Counted from the first letter of the stretch, positions 1-7,029 are shown. The stretch: DNA of 11,384 bases from Thermohalobaculum sp045106875 (GCA_045106875.1 JBGCFK010000505.1:1-11384); one strand, 5' to 3'. The notes: generated from the letters alone by a model not told the origin. Numbers and translations: made by a program.

Positions 1-770
1 TCGGTGATGGTGGCCCAGCCATCATAGATCGCCGTGATAATGATGCCGGCCACCAGTATGATCGGGATCACACCGGGGACGGATCGGATCCGCTCGCCCC
101 ATGTGAAGCCTGTAACTGCAGGGCCGGCGTTGGGATGGGTCTTGGCCCAGAGAACAATGATAGCGGCATAGATCAGCGCTGAGACGACCCCGGGCAGAAA
201 TCCTGCCAGCAACAATGCGCCGACGGATTCCTCTACGATCAACGCATAGATCACCAGGATGGCTGAAGGTGGAATCAGGGTGGCGAGCGTGCCCCCTGCC
301 GCCACGACACCCGCAGCAAGGCGCTTGTCATAGCCCGCACGAAGCATCTCGGGGATGGCGACGCGCGAGAACACCGCCGCAGTCGCAGTCGAGGCTCCGG
401 ACACTGCCGCAAAACCCGCCTGCGCCATGACTGTGGCGACTGCAAGTCCTCCCGGCACCCAGCCAATCCATTTGCGCGCGGCATCGAACAGCTTTGTGGT
501 CATTCCAGCGTGGAAGGCCAGAAACCCGATCAAGATGAAGGGCGGTAGCACCGACAGCGCGTAAAGCGATGTTTTCGCATAAGGGATGGACCCGGCGGTT
601 GAAGCGCCGGGTCCGAACCCGATAAGCTCAACCAACCCGATGAAGCCCGCGATCCCGGCGGCAAAAGCGACGCGGACACCCAGCAGCGCCAATCCAAACA
701 GGATGCAGATGCAGATGATCCCGACCAGCACAGGGTCAGAATATCCAATGTTGAAAAGTGGCGTGTCCAT
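1..770 (-). CDS. dctM: TRAP transporter large permease, DctM subunit (partial, C-terminus outside window)
   Basis: This is the membrane subunit that carries substrate across the inner membrane in a tripartite ATP-independent periplasmic transporter, driven by the sodium or proton gradient. Reading the minus strand from ATG at 770 gives 256 uninterrupted codons to the window edge (N-terminus MDTPLFNIGYSDPVL). The protein is almost wholly hydrophobic, with successive membrane spans. It shows features typical of DctM: the early span with GVRVAFAAGIAGF, the segment AGFAAVSGASTATAAVF, and then IPEMLRAGYDKRLAAGVVAAGGTLATLIPPS. The last two are the conserved core of this family (a glycine/alanine/serine-rich re-entrant loop, then the P-E-M...GY...A.G..A.GG.....IPPS signature). 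The start codon directly abuts the dctQ stop (TAG-ATG), so translation is probably coupled. A GAGGA site lies about 10 bases upstream. Roughly 40% of a normal ~430-residue DctM lies beyond the left edge. Confidence 0.93.
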   Translation of the reverse strand, partial: MDTPLFNIGYSDPVLVGIICICILFGLALLGVRVAFAAGIAGFIGLVELIGFGPGASTAGSIPYAKTSLYALSVLPPFILIGFLAFHAGMTTKLFDAARKWIGWVPGGLAVATVMAQAGFAAVSGASTATAAVFSRVAIPEMLRAGYDKRLAAGVVAAGGTLATLIPPSAILVIYALIVEESVGALLLAGFLPGVVSALIYAAIIVLWAKTHPNAGPAVTGFTWGERIRSVPGVIPIILVAGIIITAIYDGWATIT

Positions 771-1430
771 CTAACGGGCATCCTCAGGAGTGTCGGAACC
801 CATGGCTTCCCGTATCTCTTCTTTCGCCTGCTCGGCGATATCCTTCTGGACAACGACACCCACAGGCGTGAGGTCCGGATTGACTGCAAGCCGGGCGGCG
901 CCCATCGTTTGAGTGATCATCCGCAGGACCAGCAGACCGAAAGCAAGCGGTACCAACAACTTAGACGGCCATGTGTCGATCTCGGCATCGGTCGTCGAGT
1001 CCCCGATATTGTAGGCGTCATAGAAGAAGTTCCATGCAAACCAGGCCAATAGCGCTGCGATCACAAGGGTGCAGAGGCCAGCAAAAGTCTCGATCGACCA
1101 GAGTGTCCGCCCGGTCAGACGCCCCATCAGGATATCCATCCGGATATGGGTGCCCTGTCGCTGGCAATAGGAAATTCCGATAATAGCGAGCACCGGCATC
1201 GCCAGTTCGATCATGTCGATATAGCCGAAGATGGGTGCGTTGAAGAGAAACTTGGCGCGCAGCACGACCTGCACCACGCCAAGCAGCATGAGGAACAGGA
1301 TTGCCGTGGCGGCAATCAGGTTCAGCGCATCCTCAGGCCACCTGAGGAAACGATCCAGACGCCAGACAATCCGCCCGAGGCTGTCCTCAGGCGGATGTTC
1401 TGTCGTTGCGCTATCGGCTTGACCGACCAT
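771..1430 (-). CDS. dctQ: TRAP transporter small permease, DctQ subunit
   Basis: This 219-residue protein is the small four-helix membrane subunit of the TRAP transporter; it partners DctM in the inner membrane. Four hydrophobic segments are visible at roughly residues 36-58, 68-90, 112-134 and 155-177. The DctQ-type motif QRQGTHIRMDIL follows span 2 and matches the family pattern of a basic residue, G, H and I/V before a short acidic turn. The N-terminal ~30 and C-terminal ~35 residues are charged and presumably cytoplasmic. The gene lies 30 bases after dctP and its stop touches the dctM start, so the three genes form one operon. The ATG at 1430 has only a weak upstream ribosome site (GGATAGGA is too far away), which suggests lower or coupled translation. 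The assignment to the family is secure; the substrate is not shown. Confidence 0.93.
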   Translation of the reverse strand: MVGQADSATTEHPPEDSLGRIVWRLDRFLRWPEDALNLIAATAILFLMLLGVVQVVLRAKFLFNAPIFGYIDMIELAMPVLAIIGISYCQRQGTHIRMDILMGRLTGRTLWSIETFAGLCTLVIAALLAWFAWNFFYDAYNIGDSTTDAEIDTWPSKLLVPLAFGLLVLRMITQTMGAARLAVNPDLTPVGVVVQKDIAEQAKEEIREAMGSDTPEDAR

Positions 1431-1460
1431 TGGAATGCTGGACCGAAGCCCGTCCTATCC

Positions 1461-2504
1461 TCAGGTCGTGTACTCGGCCTGAGCTTCTTCGACCAATTCG
1501 AGTAGACGGTCCATCACGGCCTCCGCAGCTATCTGATCGCCATAGGTCTCGACAAACTTGGCATAGACCGGCTCGCCCGCGACCTTCTTGAACTCGGCCA
1601 GAGTGGCGTCGTCATATACGATCTTTTCCATCTTTGCCTCGAAGGCAGGCAGGTTCTTGGCGTCTGCCTCTTCGTATTTTTCGATCATGGCCTGGGTTAC
1701 TTCGTCCTTCAGACCCATCAGAAGCGTCTGATACTGCTCGGGCAGTGCTTCGAAAGCGGTCTTGTTGAACACCATCGGGCATTCCGATGATCCAGGTTGC
1801 AGGTTCGAGGTGTACCACGTTGCCAGTTCGTTGATCTTGTAGGCCGCGTGCGCATAGGTGTATGGGAAGCTCACCGCATCGACGCCGCCGCGCTGCATCA
1901 GCGTATATGTCTCGGCCGCAGGAACAGTCTGGCGTGTTGCGCCAAGTGTTTCGAACGCCTGGCCGACACCGCCGCCTGCACGCACGCGCATACCATTCCA
2001 GTCGGCAAGCGTTTTGGGCGCCTTGCCGGTCCCCAGGAACTCGTATTGCGGCAGAAGCGTCGAGGCATATGCCAGCGCGTTCCACTGCGCCATGTCCGCG
2101 ACCAGCGCCGGATGCTGCATCAGGTTGTTGCGTACATGTGCCGATACGCGGAAGTCACCAAGCGGTACGAATGGCAGCGAGTAGACCATAAAGGCAGGAT
2201 TCTTGCCCGGGCTGTAGAAATTGCAGAACATTGCGCCTTCGAAGGCATTGTTCTTCAGCCCGTCCAGGTTCTCACGGCTTTTGGCCAGCTGACCGCCATA
2301 GAAGATCTGGATCTTGAACTTGCCGTCAGTTTCCTCGGCGACACGCTCGGCCAGCTTCTCGACACCTGCCGTGAAGGCCCGCGGCTTGCCCCAGGTTGAC
2401 CACTTCCAGAAGACGTTCGGCCCGTCCACATTTGCGGCAAGCACTCCGGTCGATGTCATAGCGATTGCCGCGGCACCCATGAGTGCCTTTGAAATGAAGT
2501 TCAT
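1461..2504 (-). CDS. dctP: TRAP transporter periplasmic solute-binding protein, DctP family
   Basis: This 347-residue periplasmic receptor captures the substrate and hands it to DctQM. The N-terminus is a clear signal peptide: basic start (MNFISK), a hydrophobic stretch at about residues 7-21 and a likely cut after VLA at residue 23. The mature part has the DctP-family order: KWSTWGKPR near 34-42, the GGQL turn at 70-73, then ADWNGMRVRAGG (168-178). R175 aligns with the arginine that binds the ligand carboxylate in most TRAP receptors. QRGGVDAVSFPYTYA (204-218) follows. The start at 2504 is supported by GGGAG seven bases upstream. It is first in the dctPQM operon and is divergent from the Udh-like gene, with which it may share regulation. 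A carboxylate (sugar acid, keto acid or similar) is the likely ligand; that is inference from the arginine and the neighbour. Confidence 0.93.
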   Translation of the reverse strand: MNFISKALMGAAAIAMTSTGVLAANVDGPNVFWKWSTWGKPRAFTAGVEKLAERVAEETDGKFKIQIFYGGQLAKSRENLDGLKNNAFEGAMFCNFYSPGKNPAFMVYSLPFVPLGDFRVSAHVRNNLMQHPALVADMAQWNALAYASTLLPQYEFLGTGKAPKTLADWNGMRVRAGGGVGQAFETLGATRQTVPAAETYTLMQRGGVDAVSFPYTYAHAAYKINELATWYTSNLQPGSSECPMVFNKTAFEALPEQYQTLLMGLKDEVTQAMIEKYEEADAKNLPAFEAKMEKIVYDDATLAEFKKVAGEPVYAKFVETYGDQIAAEAVMDRLLELVEEAQAEYTT

Positions 2505-2546
2505 AGTTTGCTCCCTTAGCGAGGCCCTAGGCCCAGTACTGATGAT

Positions 2547-2573
2547 CCGTGCCGGTCTGTTGCCGGTTCACGG
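2547..2573. promoter_or_regulatory. imperfect dyad / paired TGCCGGT repeats in dctP-udh divergent region, possible operator
   Basis: The 150-bp gap between the divergent dctP and Udh-like genes contains CCGTG (2547-2551) and its inverted copy CACGG (2569-2573). These flank two direct copies of TGCCGGT (2550-2556 with its last base at 2556, and 2561-2567), which start 11 bases apart, about one helical turn. This is the arrangement expected for a dimeric repressor site able to control both directions. The arms are short and the inner part is not perfectly symmetric, so the call is tentative. No regulator gene lies in the window to match it to. Confidence 0.25.
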
Positions 2574-2575
2574 CT

Positions 2576-2626
2576 ACACTAACGAACAGCGCTTTCCTTG
2601 CAAGCCCGTACGCCCCCCGCTATCCG
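2576..2626. promoter_or_regulatory. candidate overlapping divergent sigma-70 promoters around palindromic TTGCAA
   Basis: TTGCAA at 2598-2603 is its own reverse complement and can serve as a -35 element on both strands. On the plus strand, TATCCG at 2621-2626 follows after 17 bases, which would start transcription about 20 bases before the Udh-like ATG at 2655. On the minus strand, TAGTGT (complement of 2576-2581) follows after 16 bases and would serve dctPQM. Both -10 boxes are weak. The spacing is the main support; this is a visual match only. Confidence 0.25.
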
Positions 2627-2654
2627 AGATATGATCGAAAAAGGGGAGACCAAC

Positions 2655-3461
2655 ATGGCGCGATTCAACCGTTTGCTGATTACAGGTGCAGCTGGAAACC
2701 TTGGCCGCGAGTTGCGAGCCGGCCTTGCGCCCTTGGCGGACACCCTACGTCTGACAGATCGGGAGGAGATGGCCCCCGCCGGACCCGGTGAAGAGATCAT
2801 GCAGGCGGATGTCGGTGATTTCGATGCCATGTTGAACGTGGTCGAGGGGTGCGATGCAATCGTGCATTTTGGTGCGGCCCCGTTTGAAAAGCCTTGGGAG
2901 GAAATCCTGAACTCCTCCATCAGGGGCGGGTACAATGTCTACGAAGCCGCGCGGCGCCACGAGGTCAAGCGTATTGTCTACGCATCCTCCATCCACGCAG
3001 TCGGATACGTTCGGCGCGAAGCGGGCGCGGATACGGACACCGAGCACCGGCCCGACACGCTTTATGGCCTGTCCAAATGCTTCGTCGAGGATTTGGCGAA
3101 ACTTTATTGGGACAAGTTCGCGATCGAAAGTGTGTGCCTGCGCATCAATTCGTGCTTCCCCGAGCCTGCTGACCGGCGCCATCTTTCTACCTGGATGAGC
3201 TTCCGCGATTGTGTGCAGCTGGTCGAGCGGTCGCTCTGCGCGGAAAGCGTCGGGTTCTCAGTGCTCTACGGCATCTCGGATAACCGTGAGCGGTTCTTCA
3301 ACAACGACAAGGCCCGGCACATCGGGTATGTGCCGCAAGACAGCGCCGAGCCCTACCGCGCAGCCGTGGAAGCCAAATGCCCGCCGGGCGATCCTGCGGA
3401 TCCGGCAGTACACTTTGTGGGAGGCGTATTCTGCAATTATGGACATCCGGATGACGAGTGA
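2655..3461 (+). CDS. uronate dehydrogenase-like NAD(P)-dependent oxidoreductase (SDR/epimerase family)
   Basis: This 268-residue Rossmann-fold enzyme is a full-length relative of uronate dehydrogenase (Udh, which oxidises glucuronate and galacturonate to aldarolactones). The start at 2655 is chosen because GGGGAGA lies just upstream; an in-frame TTG at 2598 has no such site. The nucleotide-binding GxxGxxG is at 11-17 (GAAGNLG). The catalytic set is S112, Y137 and K141 (YGLSK), and RINSCFPEP and HLSTW (163-180) match the Udh core closely. R175 and S166 correspond to carboxylate-contacting residues of Agrobacterium Udh. Two other contact positions differ, by recall alignment: P76 replaces a Ser, and I113 replaces the Asn of the SSNH motif (here SSIH). 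The substrate may therefore not be a plain hexuronate. The gene diverges from a TRAP operon, a common partner for sugar-acid oxidation, and its end overlaps the next gene. Confidence 0.82.
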   Translation: MARFNRLLITGAAGNLGRELRAGLAPLADTLRLTDREEMAPAGPGEEIMQADVGDFDAMLNVVEGCDAIVHFGAAPFEKPWEEILNSSIRGGYNVYEAARRHEVKRIVYASSIHAVGYVRREAGADTDTEHRPDTLYGLSKCFVEDLAKLYWDKFAIESVCLRINSCFPEPADRRHLSTWMSFRDCVQLVERSLCAESVGFSVLYGISDNRERFFNNDKARHIGYVPQDSAEPYRAAVEAKCPPGDPADPAVHFVGGVFCNYGHPDDE

Positions 3462-4125
3462 GTCCGAAGACAGTTCGGAAAAGAAATCAAAGGCATCGGT
3501 TCGCGAAAGAGCCGATGCCATACGAGCATTCCGATGCAAGAACCTGATTGCCGTCATCGAAGACCCGAACGACATCAAGAACATAGGAACGGTCGTCCGG
3601 AACGCCAATGCGTTGGGCGTCGAGAAGGTTTATATCGTCGATCCGCGGTCAGCGCTGCCTGACGACTGGCAGGTCATGCGGGAACGCAAGTCGTTGTCCC
3701 GGACCTCTGTCTCGGCGATCAAGTGGACATTCGTAAAACGTTTCGACAGCACGCAAGACTGTCTGGCGCATCTGCAGAAGACCGGTTTCGTCTCTGTGGT
3801 GACGTCACCGCATGTGAAGGGACGCACCAACGTGTTTCTTCAGGATGGAGACTTTACCCAGCATACGAAGTTGGCGGTTTGGTTCGGCAATGAGAAACGC
3901 GGGATCAGCCAGTCGGCTGTTGAGCATAGCGATATGTGTGTTGCCATTCCAATGTTCGGAATGATCGAGAGCCTGAACCTTGGCACCAGTTCGGGGATCG
4001 TGCTTTACGAGGTAGCAAAACAGAGGCGAGCCTATCAAAGCAAGTACCGTCGGGGCCGTTACAAGGGAAAACGCTCTGAACCGCTGCCAATTGTGATGCC
4101 CCGCGAGGAACCCGACGGAGGCTAA
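3439..4125 (+). CDS. TrmH/SpoU-family RNA 2'-O-ribose methyltransferase
   Basis: This 228-residue protein is a SPOUT-fold enzyme expected to methylate a ribose 2'-OH in tRNA or rRNA using S-adenosylmethionine. All three SpoU motifs are present: motif 1 NIGTVVRNANALG (48-60) with the catalytic-type Arg54; motif 2 WFGNEKRGIS (148-157) with the GNE turn; and motif 3 IPMFGMIESLNLGTSSG (170-186), which forms the SAM-binding knot. The tail at about 194-212 is rich in Lys, Arg and Tyr and may bind RNA. The overall layout resembles TrmH (Gm18 tRNA methyltransferase), but the exact target cannot be read. The start is uncertain. ATG 3439 (GGGAGG about 14 bases upstream) and ATG 3451 both lie inside the end of the Udh-like gene, overlapping it by 23 or 11 bases in a different frame. 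An upstream extension of the frame exists but is only a shadow of the Udh-like gene. A housekeeping RNA enzyme is unexpected in a catabolic operon. Confidence 0.88.
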   Translation: MDIRMTSESEDSSEKKSKASVRERADAIRAFRCKNLIAVIEDPNDIKNIGTVVRNANALGVEKVYIVDPRSALPDDWQVMRERKSLSRTSVSAIKWTFVKRFDSTQDCLAHLQKTGFVSVVTSPHVKGRTNVFLQDGDFTQHTKLAVWFGNEKRGISQSAVEHSDMCVAIPMFGMIESLNLGTSSGIVLYEVAKQRRAYQSKYRRGRYKGKRSEPLPIVMPREEPDGG

Positions 4126-4140
4126 TGCCGTTTCGATACA

Positions 4141-5283
4141 TCACAACCGCTTCGCCACCTCTTCCAGCATCACCTCCGTCGCGCCGCCACCGATGGCGTG
4201 TACGCGCGCATCACGGTAAAGGCGTTCGATCTCGGTGCCCTCCATGCACGCCATCCCGCCGTGGATCTGGCCGCATTCATAAACCACGTGCTGCAACATC
4301 TGAGCCGCATGCACCTTGATCATCGAGACTTCCTTCACGCAATCCCGCCCCTGCGTGTCCAGCCACGCTGTGTGATGCACCATCTGCTTCACGCTTTCGA
4401 TCCGGGTCGCACAATCTGCCAGTTTCATGCGCACCGCTTGCTTGTCCCAAAGCGTGCCGCCAAAAGCACGACGTGTCTTGGCATGGTCCAATGTCACTTC
4501 CAGCGCGCGCTCGGCCTCGCCCGTCACGATCGCGCCCATGACAAGCCGCTCGTTCTGAAAGTTGTCCATGATCTGGTAGAATCCGCGGCCTTCATCGCCT
4601 AGAAGCGCATCGCCCGGCAGTTCCACATCCTCGAACGCCAACTCGGCCGTGTCCGAGCAACGCCAGCCCATCTTGTCCAGCTTGCGTACAACCGAGAACC
4701 CCGGCGTGCCCTTTTCAACAACAAACATGGATATACCGCGTGAAGGCTTGGCCTGAGGATCCGTGCGGGCCGCAACAAAGATGAGATCGCCCAGCACACC
4801 GTTGGTGATATAAAGCTTCGCGCCGTTCAGCACCCAACCATTGCCCCGCCGCTCGGCACGCGTGGTGATCGCAGCGACATCTGATCCAGCGCCGGGTTCC
4901 GTCACGGCCACAGCGGTAACTTTACGTCCAGCTATGATATCGGGAAGATAGCGCGCCTTCTGCTCTGGCGTGCCGTAGCGTTCGAGATGTGGTGAGGCCA
5001 TATCCGTGTGAACGGTCGTCGAGGCGGTGAAGCCCCCCAGCCCCGACCGCCCCAGTTCTTCGGCAAGCACGACAGAGCCGAAAGTATCCATCTCGGCGCC
5101 GCCATACTCTTCGGGGTATCGCACCCCGAGGAACCCCAATTCCCCCATTCTGCGGAAGATCTCCCGCGGAATCTCTCGGGCCGTTTCCCAGTCATCTGCA
5201 TTCGGGCGGATTTCACGGTCCACGAACCGGCGCATTTGAGTACGAAAAGCCTCGTGCTGTTCTGAGAAATACAGGGGGTTCAT
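4141..5283 (-). CDS. acyl-CoA dehydrogenase (LCAD/IVD-type catalytic base)
   Basis: This 380-residue FAD enzyme forms the alpha,beta double bond of an acyl-CoA and passes electrons to electron-transfer flavoprotein. It has the normal full length. Signature 1, VTEPGAGSDVAA, is at 127-138; the FAD-contacting helix AKTRRAFGG is at 268-276; and signature 2, QIHGGMAC, is at 339-346. The usual catalytic Glu of the IYEGT motif is absent: the matching residue is G366 in AIGGGATEV. Instead E245 in QNERLVM sits where long-chain and isovaleryl-CoA dehydrogenases keep their base. It is therefore expected to be active, with preference for a branched or long acyl chain. The start at 5283 is supported by GAGAGGG seven bases upstream. 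It ends 15 bases from the convergent TrmH-like gene and diverges from the CoA-transferase pair, which could supply its CoA substrate. Confidence 0.93.
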   Translation of the reverse strand: MNPLYFSEQHEAFRTQMRRFVDREIRPNADDWETAREIPREIFRRMGELGFLGVRYPEEYGGAEMDTFGSVVLAEELGRSGLGGFTASTTVHTDMASPHLERYGTPEQKARYLPDIIAGRKVTAVAVTEPGAGSDVAAITTRAERRGNGWVLNGAKLYITNGVLGDLIFVAARTDPQAKPSRGISMFVVEKGTPGFSVVRKLDKMGWRCSDTAELAFEDVELPGDALLGDEGRGFYQIMDNFQNERLVMGAIVTGEAERALEVTLDHAKTRRAFGGTLWDKQAVRMKLADCATRIESVKQMVHHTAWLDTQGRDCVKEVSMIKVHAAQMLQHVVYECGQIHGGMACMEGTEIERLYRDARVHAIGGGATEVMLEEVAKRL

Positions 5284-5303
5284 TAATATGCCCTCTCTAA
5301 AGG

Positions 5304-5331
5304 GTTCATTTTGCGTGAACTTTCGAGTTCA
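5304..5331. promoter_or_regulatory. overlapping GTTCA/TGAAC dyads, candidate operator of the acyl-CoA dehydrogenase / CoA-transferase divergent region
   Basis: Three half-sites lie in 28 bases just upstream of the acyl-CoA dehydrogenase start. GTTCA is at 5304-5308, TGAAC at 5316-5320 and AGTTCA at 5326-5331. They build two dyads: GTTCA-N7-TGAAC (5304-5320) and the perfect TGAACT-TTCG-AGTTCA (5316-5331). Another GTTCA occurs at 5404-5408. The half-sites are 11-12 bases apart, so they face the same side of the helix. This fits a dimeric repressor controlling both divergent genes. The second dyad could also form an RNA hairpin with a TTCG loop, in the leader of the minus-strand transcript if transcription starts upstream of it. 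Confidence 0.4.
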
Positions 5332-5420
5332 GCTGGAGATAATCCGACAACCCTTGCGCGGCTTTCATTCCATCGCGGATGGGATTGTGCCGCTCTCATG
5401 CTTGTTCACGTGCGCGCTAA

Positions 5421-5435
5421 CGGGTACCTAACCCG
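5421..5435. promoter_or_regulatory. CGGGT-N5-ACCCG dyad upstream of the CoA-transferase A subunit
   Basis: CGGGT (5421-5425) and ACCCG (5431-5435) form a perfect 5-bp inverted repeat with a 5-base spacer, 32 bases before the ATG at 5468. A weak -35-like TTGTTC is at 5402-5407, with TACCTA 17 bases on at 5425-5430, inside the dyad. A protein bound here would cover that possible -10. The promoter match is poor, so only the dyad itself is firm. Confidence 0.25.
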
Positions 5436-5467
5436 GTGGAAGCACAGGACACAACGGGAGCTTGACC

Positions 5468-6292
5468 ATGGATGCTGTCGATCACATGACCGTTGAAGAG
5501 ATGGCGGACGCAGTTCCGAATGGTGCGCTGCTTGGCGTGCCTGCCGACTATTCCGGAGTTTCCATGGCTGTGACGAGGGCGCTGATTGCCCGCGGCGCAA
5601 AGGACCTGCGTCTCTATTGTCTGCCGCTAACTACAATGCAGGGCGATATGCTGATCGGTGCGGGCTGCGTGTCCGGTGTCGAAGCTGCGGCCGTGACATT
5701 AGGGGAATATGGATTGGCGCCCTGTTTCTCCCGTGCGGTGCAAGGCGGCGCGATAGCGATGCGCGATTCGACCTGCCCCGCTTTGCATACCCAACTGCAG
5801 GCTGTTGAGAAGGGTGTGCCGTTCATGCCATTGCGCGGTCTGATCGGGTCGGATGTCGCGCGGATGAATCCGGACTGGAAGGTGATCGAAAATCCGTTCG
5901 AGCCTGGCGACGCAATCATGGCCCTGCCCGCCCGTCCACTTGACGTGACTGTGTTTCATGCTCCTGCCGCGGACCGGGCCGGGAACATCTTCATTGGGCG
6001 CCAGCGCGAAGTTGCGTCCCTGATCTACGCCTCCCGTGAAGTCTATGTCACGGTTGAGAAATTTGTCGACACGGACTTCTACGAGACCGAGGCGACGGCT
6101 GCAGGCGTGATCCCCGCGTTCTACTTCTCTGGCGTTGCTGAGGCCAAGAATGGCGCCTGGCCTATTGGGTTGACTGATCAGTACGCAGCAGATGGTGATG
6201 CCATCCGTGCCTATGCGTCTGCGGCCCAGACACCAGCCGGCTTCGAGAGCTATCTGGCCGAACAAGGCATTCGTCGCCGGACAGCCGCATGA
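5468..6292 (+). CDS. family I CoA-transferase, subunit A (GctA/IpdA-like)
   Basis: This 274-residue protein matches the alpha subunit of glutaconate-type CoA-transferases, which move CoA between carboxylic acids; the same fold includes the ring hydrolase IpdA of steroid breakdown. Recognisable stretches are GVPADYSGVSMAVTRALI near 23-40 (the N-terminal Rossmann-like part), GVPFMPLRGLIGSDV (116-130), GDAIMALPARPLDVTVFHAP (147-166), DRAGNIFIG (169-177) and VTVEKFVDT (194-202). ATG 5468 is chosen because GGGAG ends seven bases before it; a TTG two codons earlier would overlap that site. In the segment where IpdA carries its acidic catalytic region, this protein reads GAIAMRDSTCPAL (94-106) without a Glu. 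It overlaps the B subunit by four bases (ATGA), the standard sign of a coupled heteromer. Confidence 0.88.
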   Translation: MDAVDHMTVEEMADAVPNGALLGVPADYSGVSMAVTRALIARGAKDLRLYCLPLTTMQGDMLIGAGCVSGVEAAAVTLGEYGLAPCFSRAVQGGAIAMRDSTCPALHTQLQAVEKGVPFMPLRGLIGSDVARMNPDWKVIENPFEPGDAIMALPARPLDVTVFHAPAADRAGNIFIGRQREVASLIYASREVYVTVEKFVDTDFYETEATAAGVIPAFYFSGVAEAKNGAWPIGLTDQYAADGDAIRAYASAAQTPAGFESYLAEQGIRRRTAA

Positions 6293-7029
6293 CAGACGAG
6301 ACGCGAGAGGAATTGCTGATCTCGGTGCTGGCAGACATGCTGGCAGGTGACCGCCACGTGGCCGTAGGGGCCGCTTCGCCCATTCCAGGCGCCGCGGCTT
6401 TGCTGGCCAAGGCCGAGGCGCGGGACGCCGGACGGCGAATGCAGGTGTCGATCCTGCACTCTCGCCAGCACAATCCGTTCACGGCAGGCTCACGGGAACT
6501 CTTCGACCTTGCCGCGCGCGGAGCCATTGACAGCTTTTTCCTGGGCGGTGTGCAGATCGACGGGCAGGCCAACATCAACCTGGTCGGGATCGGAGACCCG
6601 CCCGGCTCCAAGAAGCGCTTTCCCGGCTCGTTTGGCTCAGCATTGATGTACTATGTGGTGCCCAAGGTGATCCTTTTCCGCGAGGAACATTCGCCCCGCA
6701 CACTGGTCGACAAGGTGGACTTCGTCTCGGCCCCGGGCATGTCTGATCCGGGGGTGCACCGGCCCGGCGGCCCGCATGCGCTGGTGACGAATCGTTGCGT
6801 GATGGATTTCGACCGGACAGCCGGGTTCCGCCTGCGGTCGGTGCACGGCGGCGAGACGCCGGAGACGGTACGCGACGCCACGGGCTTTGCCTTCGACATC
6901 CCCGGTTCCGTATCCGAAACCCCGCCCCCGTCCAAGGCGCGCCTGGCCCGGATCCGCAAGAACATCGCCCCGCAGATCCTGACCTTCTACCCGGAATTCG
7001 CAAGGCGCATCTGGGGCATCGCCGCCTGA
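6289..7029 (+). CDS. family I CoA-transferase, subunit B (GctB/IpdB-like), lacking the usual catalytic Glu
   Basis: This 246-residue protein is the partner subunit, of normal length for GctB/IpdB. Family features: VAVGAASPIPGAAALLAKAE (24-43), FLGGVQIDGQANIN (84-97, the GG.QID..GN.N pattern), KVDFVSAPG (142-150) and VHGGETPETVRDATGF (185-200, the .G.TPE.V...TGF pattern). True family I transferases carry a catalytic Glu in subunit B, in a (S)ENG or ESG motif after the first helix (Glu54 in glutaconate CoA-transferase). Here that stretch reads MQVSILHSRQ (51-60), with Ser54 where Glu is expected. The pair may therefore be a hydrolase or an otherwise altered enzyme, as with IpdAB. The start ATG overlaps the A subunit stop. 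Confidence 0.87.
   Translation: MTDETREELLISVLADMLAGDRHVAVGAASPIPGAAALLAKAEARDAGRRMQVSILHSRQHNPFTAGSRELFDLAARGAIDSFFLGGVQIDGQANINLVGIGDPPGSKKRFPGSFGSALMYYVVPKVILFREEHSPRTLVDKVDFVSAPGMSDPGVHRPGGPHALVTNRCVMDFDRTAGFRLRSVHGGETPETVRDATGFAFDIPGSVSETPPPSKARLARIRKNIAPQILTFYPEFARRIWGIAA

Noticed and set aside
1431..1460. Hairpin between dctP and dctQ
   Set aside because: Only four-base arms (GGAC/GTCC) can be paired, so there is no convincing attenuator or processing stem.
1797..2399. 200-codon plus-strand frame opposite dctP
   Set aside because: It is antisense to a clear DctP protein with a signal peptide and has no motif of its own.
3211..3438. Upstream extension of the RNA methyltransferase frame to 3211
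   Set aside because: It lies wholly inside the Udh-like gene in another frame and carries no SpoU homology; ATG 3439 or 3451 is preferred.
4126..4140. Terminator between the convergent RNA methyltransferase and acyl-CoA dehydrogenase genes
   Set aside because: The gap is only 15 bases and shows no stem or T-run; any terminator must lie inside the coding regions.
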